From Gordius sp. MW1 (Eukaryota; Nematomorpha; Gordioida; Gordea; Gordiidae), in NCBI GenBank assembly GCA_964036665.1, contig OZ038526.1, positions 9,920,001 to 9,984,000 on the forward strand: a stretch of 64,000 nt of DNA, in the 5' to 3' direction. The translations under genes were made by a program, and so were the position numbers. Numbering within the stretch: the first letter of the stretch is position 1; each line of letters opens with the position of its first letter. Shown here piece by piece: positions 62,101-64,000 of this stretch. Under the pieces are notes generated by a model. It made no database searches. It had not been told where the DNA came from and saw only the letters and a program-made list of their open reading frames with translations.

Positions 62101-63754
62101 CAACTGCCCCACAATATTCATTGCTATGCAATTTATGGGCTCGCTTTTCGTTGTCTTGTCTTGAGTGAGTGAGTGGGTGAGTGAGTGTCGTGTCCAACTT
62201 GTAATTTTTGCATAATTGCCGTGGAAACTTATATGGGTTTTAATGGCTGTGGACTTATTTTTATTTAAATCTAGAAAAAATATCCAAATTTTGGCAGGTT
62301 TTATTAACGAAACTAAATATTTTTTATGTATGATTTACTACATCAAGTCTACACAAATAATAGGTATATACTTAGTTTGATTAAGTCCAATAGAGGGTAC
62401 CTAGCTTGGTGGTATGGATGACCAAAGAGATCGATAATGTGGGAAACACCGGTGGCAGCAGTTAAATTAAATTTAACAAAGAAGAAGGAGTATCTATATA
62501 TTTCTGCAACTTATAGACCAACACAGGCTATTTCTTAAGACGTGAAATTCTTATTAACAAATGGTAGGAATGAATTAATGAAATGAGAGGGGAAAAGAAA
62601 TTACATATTTCGGGCGACAATGGATTGATAATCAATAATCATATTTGAAAACTATTATAGATTAATAAGCGGTAACAATGCAGCCCATTCAGCAAAAAGT
62701 TCACAGCAAAATCGGCATAATATTTATAAATGATTACAATTTGAATTTACAATATATATTATTATATATGCAGGACCGTCTTTTAAACTAGCACTTAGTG
62801 CGCCGCCCCCTATATACAAATTTTGTTAGAATTAAGCATCTAGGCATTACAATATATAAGGTCATATGCATGGCCACATTCTTACACAAAAGATCATCCT
62901 CTGAATTAAAATTAAAGCACTTTTTAAAATAATAATTATATATTTGTGTCAAAAGAATATTCGATAAAACTTCATTTCTGAATTTTCTTTTGTATTTTAA
63001 TATAACTGGCAAATTTCAAACTGCCTCATTGCCAGCCTACTAAACTGACGTATATGTGAATACGTGAAAGAAGAATATTTAATTTAGAATAACTTTTACT
63101 TGTATATCATTTTATACAGATTAGATTTTTGCTATAATTAAATATTTTAATATAGTAAGCTAAAGCCGAGTTGGTAAAAACCATATGTTTTGTTTCTATT
63201 GGTCCAAGAACAAAACCAGAGGGAGCTTTCAATTTTTTAAAGGGAAAGATATAATAAAATTTTGCCAATAATAACAATTCCATTTAAATAATTAATTAAA
63301 TTTATGAACAATTACATTTTTAATTTTATTATAAACAAATTTGATTTTTATATAACATAAATATAATTGTTATGTTCGGCAAAATCATCCGAAAATTACT
63401 CGGAAACTACATAGATTTTTATCCTAACTTTTTAAAAACAAAAATCTACCATTCTACACTAAACCTAGTGATAGGCTTGCCAATATCTGACTACTGTTCA
63501 TATGTTTAATAACACGAGACTAAAATAAAAGTTTATTCCTCAATTTTGTAACATTTATGTTTTTCTTTTAACTAAAAAATATTAGACCCGAACGCTATTT
63601 TTATCCCTGTCTTCCAACAACCCTTGATAAAAACAATTGTAATAATGAAATCCATTATTGGTAATTAATTGCAAGTACCTATACCAGCTTGACCGACGAT
63701 CCAGGACAGGCGGAGAAAAAGCATGACACCCCATATATTGAGGATGCATCGTAG
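47060..63754 (-). CDS. SLC12 cation-chloride cotransporter (NKCC/NCC branch), 21 exons
   Basis: An electroneutral (or K+-independent) Na+-coupled chloride cotransporter of the plasma membrane. The exons reconstructed by reading the minus strand join with matching phases and GT-AG introns to 2907 nt: 968 codons and a stop. Order: TM1-TM6, a long extracellular loop, TM8-TM12, then the cytoplasmic SLC12 C-terminal domain ending LTFYS. Family hallmarks are [59 protein letters not shown] and [13 protein letters not shown]; the last two and the TLSS serines mark the Na+-dependent NKCC/NCC side rather than KCC. The cytoplasmic N-terminus with SPAK/OSR1 sites is outside the window. Introns range from about 55 nt to 4.8 kb, and several hold transposons. 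Insect paralogues of this branch differ in K+ dependence. Confidence 0.93.
48671..48683. repeat. hAT terminus of TAGAGACCTGCA type
   Basis: GTGCAGGTCTCTA is the right-end motif of the family at 36191. GC-rich patches at about 48100-48180 and 48585-48670 could be its subterminal DNA, but the left terminus is not identified. It abuts the inverted repeat exactly. Confidence 0.4.
48684..49114. mobile_element. Foldback element with 164-bp near-perfect arms
   Basis: The arms 48684-48847 and 48951-49114 are exact inverse copies with one mismatch seen (GGTTGAAACAAG against GGTTGGAACAAG), separated by about 103 bp. The arms begin AATGAAAACTAGTTGAAATA. There is no coding frame. Inside an intron, its transcript would form a long hairpin. 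Confidence 0.9.
50913..51069. mobile_element. CATGGGCGTAGCC-family MITE in cotransporter intron
   Basis: Starts CATGGGCGTAGCCAGG and ends CTGGCTACGCCCATA. The flanking 8-mers AATGTATC and AATGTTTC match at 7 of 8 positions. A long G-run and GGCAAAACG are near the left end. Confidence 0.75.
51591..51745. repeat. Tandem duplication, two copies of 77-78 bp
   Basis: Copies at 51591-51668 and 51669-51745 differ at only a few positions. Shared landmarks are TGCTTGAATCGTGTTAA and AAGTTATATCGTAACAA. Within the last cotransporter intron. Confidence 0.9.
52012..53153 (-). CDS. Cotransporter exons 17-20 (C-terminal domain, second half)
   Basis: Exons 52962-53153 (ends [15 protein letters not shown]), 52480-52594 ([19 protein letters not shown]), 52337-52423 ([20 protein letters not shown]) and 52012-52191 ([15 protein letters not shown] to [19 protein letters not shown]). 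All junction phases agree with the family alignment. They are GC-richer than the introns. Confidence 0.92.
53494..54411. mobile_element. hAT-type element (sister of 4211-5960) in cotransporter intron
   Basis: Termini TGGAGAACTGCACGG and the inverse TAGAGAACCGCAAAG. The flanks GTTTTGGT (53486-53493) and ATTTTGGT (54412-54419) agree at 7 of 8 positions. It has GGGTCGGGTT-type subterminal DNA and an internal MITE (54078-54240) at the same place as in the 4211 copy. It lies between exons 16 and 17. Confidence 0.75.
54078..54240. mobile_element. Captured CAGGGGCGTAGC MITE inside hAT-type element
   Basis: Starts CAGGGGCGTAGCTAGG and ends CTGGCTACGCCCATG. Orthologous in position to 5598-5721 of the sister element; the CAGGGG start is a typical hAT terminus. 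Confidence 0.7.
54992..56554 (-). CDS. Cotransporter exons 12-16 (C-terminal domain, first half)
   Basis: Exons 56455-56554 ([17 protein letters not shown]), 56270-56381 ([26 protein letters not shown]), 55849-55983 ([19 protein letters not shown]), 55336-55442 ([18 protein letters not shown]) and 54992-55218 ([19 protein letters not shown], then a Ser/Lys/Asn-rich disordered linker). The universal-stress-protein-like fold of SLC12 C-termini spans these, and the linker exon is the usual phosphoregulatory insertion site. The 16th exon's linker is shorter than in vertebrates. Confidence 0.9.
56709..58546 (-). CDS. Cotransporter exons 8-11 (TM8 to TM12)
   Basis: Exons 58439-58546 (TM8, [19 protein letters not shown], containing the Ser-Ser pair of the Na+ site), 58185-58308 ([17 protein letters not shown] and TM9; upstream edge uncertain by one base), 57091-57192 (TM10, [20 protein letters not shown]) and 56709-56864 (TM11-12, [16 protein letters not shown] to [11 protein letters not shown]). 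All phases agree. Confidence 0.92.
57600..58040 (-). pseudogene. Retroelement-like nuclease fragment in intron
   Basis: The frame at 57667-57960 reads [13 protein letters not shown] and [15 protein letters not shown], preceded out of frame by [14 protein letters not shown]. The RPDG...P W...WDxTC pattern recurs in invertebrate genomes next to reverse transcriptases and resembles a PD-(D/E)XK nuclease core; this family assignment is from memory. A frameshift near 57965 and the intronic location show it is a relic. Confidence 0.45.
58863..59216 (-). CDS. Cotransporter exon 7 (TM7 and extracellular loop)
   Basis: A 118-codon, phase-0 exon. It starts [18 protein letters not shown], forms TM7 ([20 protein letters not shown]), and then a long extracellular loop rich in Ser and Thr with one N-glycosylation sequon (RNLTT). 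Only two loop cysteines are visible ([11 protein letters not shown]), against four in the vertebrate NKCC loop as I recall it. It ends LLYDYQ at a GTATTC donor. Confidence 0.92.
59769..63754 (-). CDS. Cotransporter exons 1-6 (TM1 to TM6)
   Basis: Exons 63679-63754, 61770-61865, 61352-61491, 60847-60966, 60090-60201 and 59769-59896. They encode in turn: TM1 ([17 protein letters not shown]); TM2 ([20 protein letters not shown]); TM3 ([16 protein letters not shown], then [17 protein letters not shown]); TM4 ([20 protein letters not shown]); TM5 ([20 protein letters not shown]); TM6 ([20 protein letters not shown]). The donor of exon 3 is taken as GTTGGT at 61351, because it alone keeps phase with exon 4; the alternative GTACAA four bases on breaks the frame. 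For exon 6 the acceptor ATAG at 59897 keeps phase. TM1 and TM6 substrate-site segments look intact; the TM3 K+-site Tyr is replaced by Asn (codon 61391-61393). Confidence 0.9.
61952..62091. mobile_element. CATGGGCGTAGCC-family MITE in first visible cotransporter intron
   Basis: Starts CATGGGCGTAGCCAGG and ends GAGGTACGCCAATG. The flanks AGTGAAGA and AGGGAAGA match at 7 of 8 positions. Two G-runs lie inside. Confidence 0.72.
62163..62188. repeat. (GAGT)n microsatellite
   Basis: About six GAGT units with one GGGT variant, in the first visible cotransporter intron. Confidence 0.8.
62189..63678 (-). other. Cotransporter intron, rest
   Basis: AT-rich intronic DNA; I see no further exon or bounded repeat. 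Confidence 0.6.
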
Positions 63755-64000
63755 CTAATATATATACATACATATATTCACATTAAAATATGATTAATTT
63801 TTTCACAAACCGCTACGTTAATTTGTAAACCGGCCCAATGTTTTAGTTATAACTAAAAAAGGCCATTCATGATGTTTTACTATTTAGAAATTTAAAGAAA
63901 ATATTAAAACATATAAGACTAATATGATAGGAAAATTGCAATTTTAGCCTAACCTGCAAGAGCCCTTTTAAAATCAATAATCATTTAAAACTCGCGTTTC
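63755..64000 (-). other. Intron upstream of first visible cotransporter exon
   Basis: No exon for the cytoplasmic N-terminus is supported; it should lie beyond the window. Confidence 0.5.

Noticed and set aside
63950..63990. Possible cotransporter exon ending in LKGLLQ directly before RCILNIW
   Set aside because: An in-frame TGA lies just upstream and the only acceptor would give an 11-nt exon; more likely chance.

Overview
This is nuclear DNA from an AT-rich, intron-containing, transposon-dense animal genome, probably an arthropod and perhaps an insect. The calmodulin has the protostome/arthropod signature (GNGFIS in EF-hand 3, TMMTSK at the C-terminus). Both host genes have short exons with GT-AG introns. 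There are no bacterial operons, rRNAs, tRNAs or CRISPR arrays that I can see. All exon models were made by hand translation of splice-compatible exons.

Two host genes are supported, both on the minus strand. (1) Calmodulin (15619-19015): four coding exons that, with an ATG-only first exon, make exactly 450 nt (149 aa plus stop). (2) A cation-chloride cotransporter of the SLC12 NKCC/NCC branch (47060-63754): 21 exons whose phases all match, giving 968 codons from TM1 to the stop; the cytoplasmic N-terminus lies beyond the window. It has the Na+-site serine pair of TM8, but Asn in TM3 where NKCC1 has its K+-site Tyr.

Most of the rest is mobile DNA. 1-12.4 kb: non-autonomous hAT-type elements with 8-bp target duplications, a TTAA foldback element and an apparent processed retrocopy. 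12.4-24.4 kb: calmodulin, with a G-rich tract under its 3' end. 24.4-46.7 kb: a transposon nest. Decayed RTE-clade LINEs are interrupted by a hAT-type element (ends 28588 and 43204), which itself contains a Ty3/gypsy LTR element (28842-35914), a hAT transposase relic (36191-37831) and a nearly full-length RTE LINE (38792-42823) ending in about 750 bp of pure GAA repeat. 46.7-64 kb: the cotransporter, whose introns carry a 2.4-kb hAT-type element with a near-perfect 164-bp inverted repeat, more MITEs and a retroelement nuclease fragment.

The commonest repeat is a small hAT-type MITE family with ends like CATGGGCGTAGCC (about a dozen copies). A second group has TAGAGNCCTGCA-like ends and GGCCCGG- or GGGTCGG-rich subterminal DNA, and a third is rich in CGAGACGAG.
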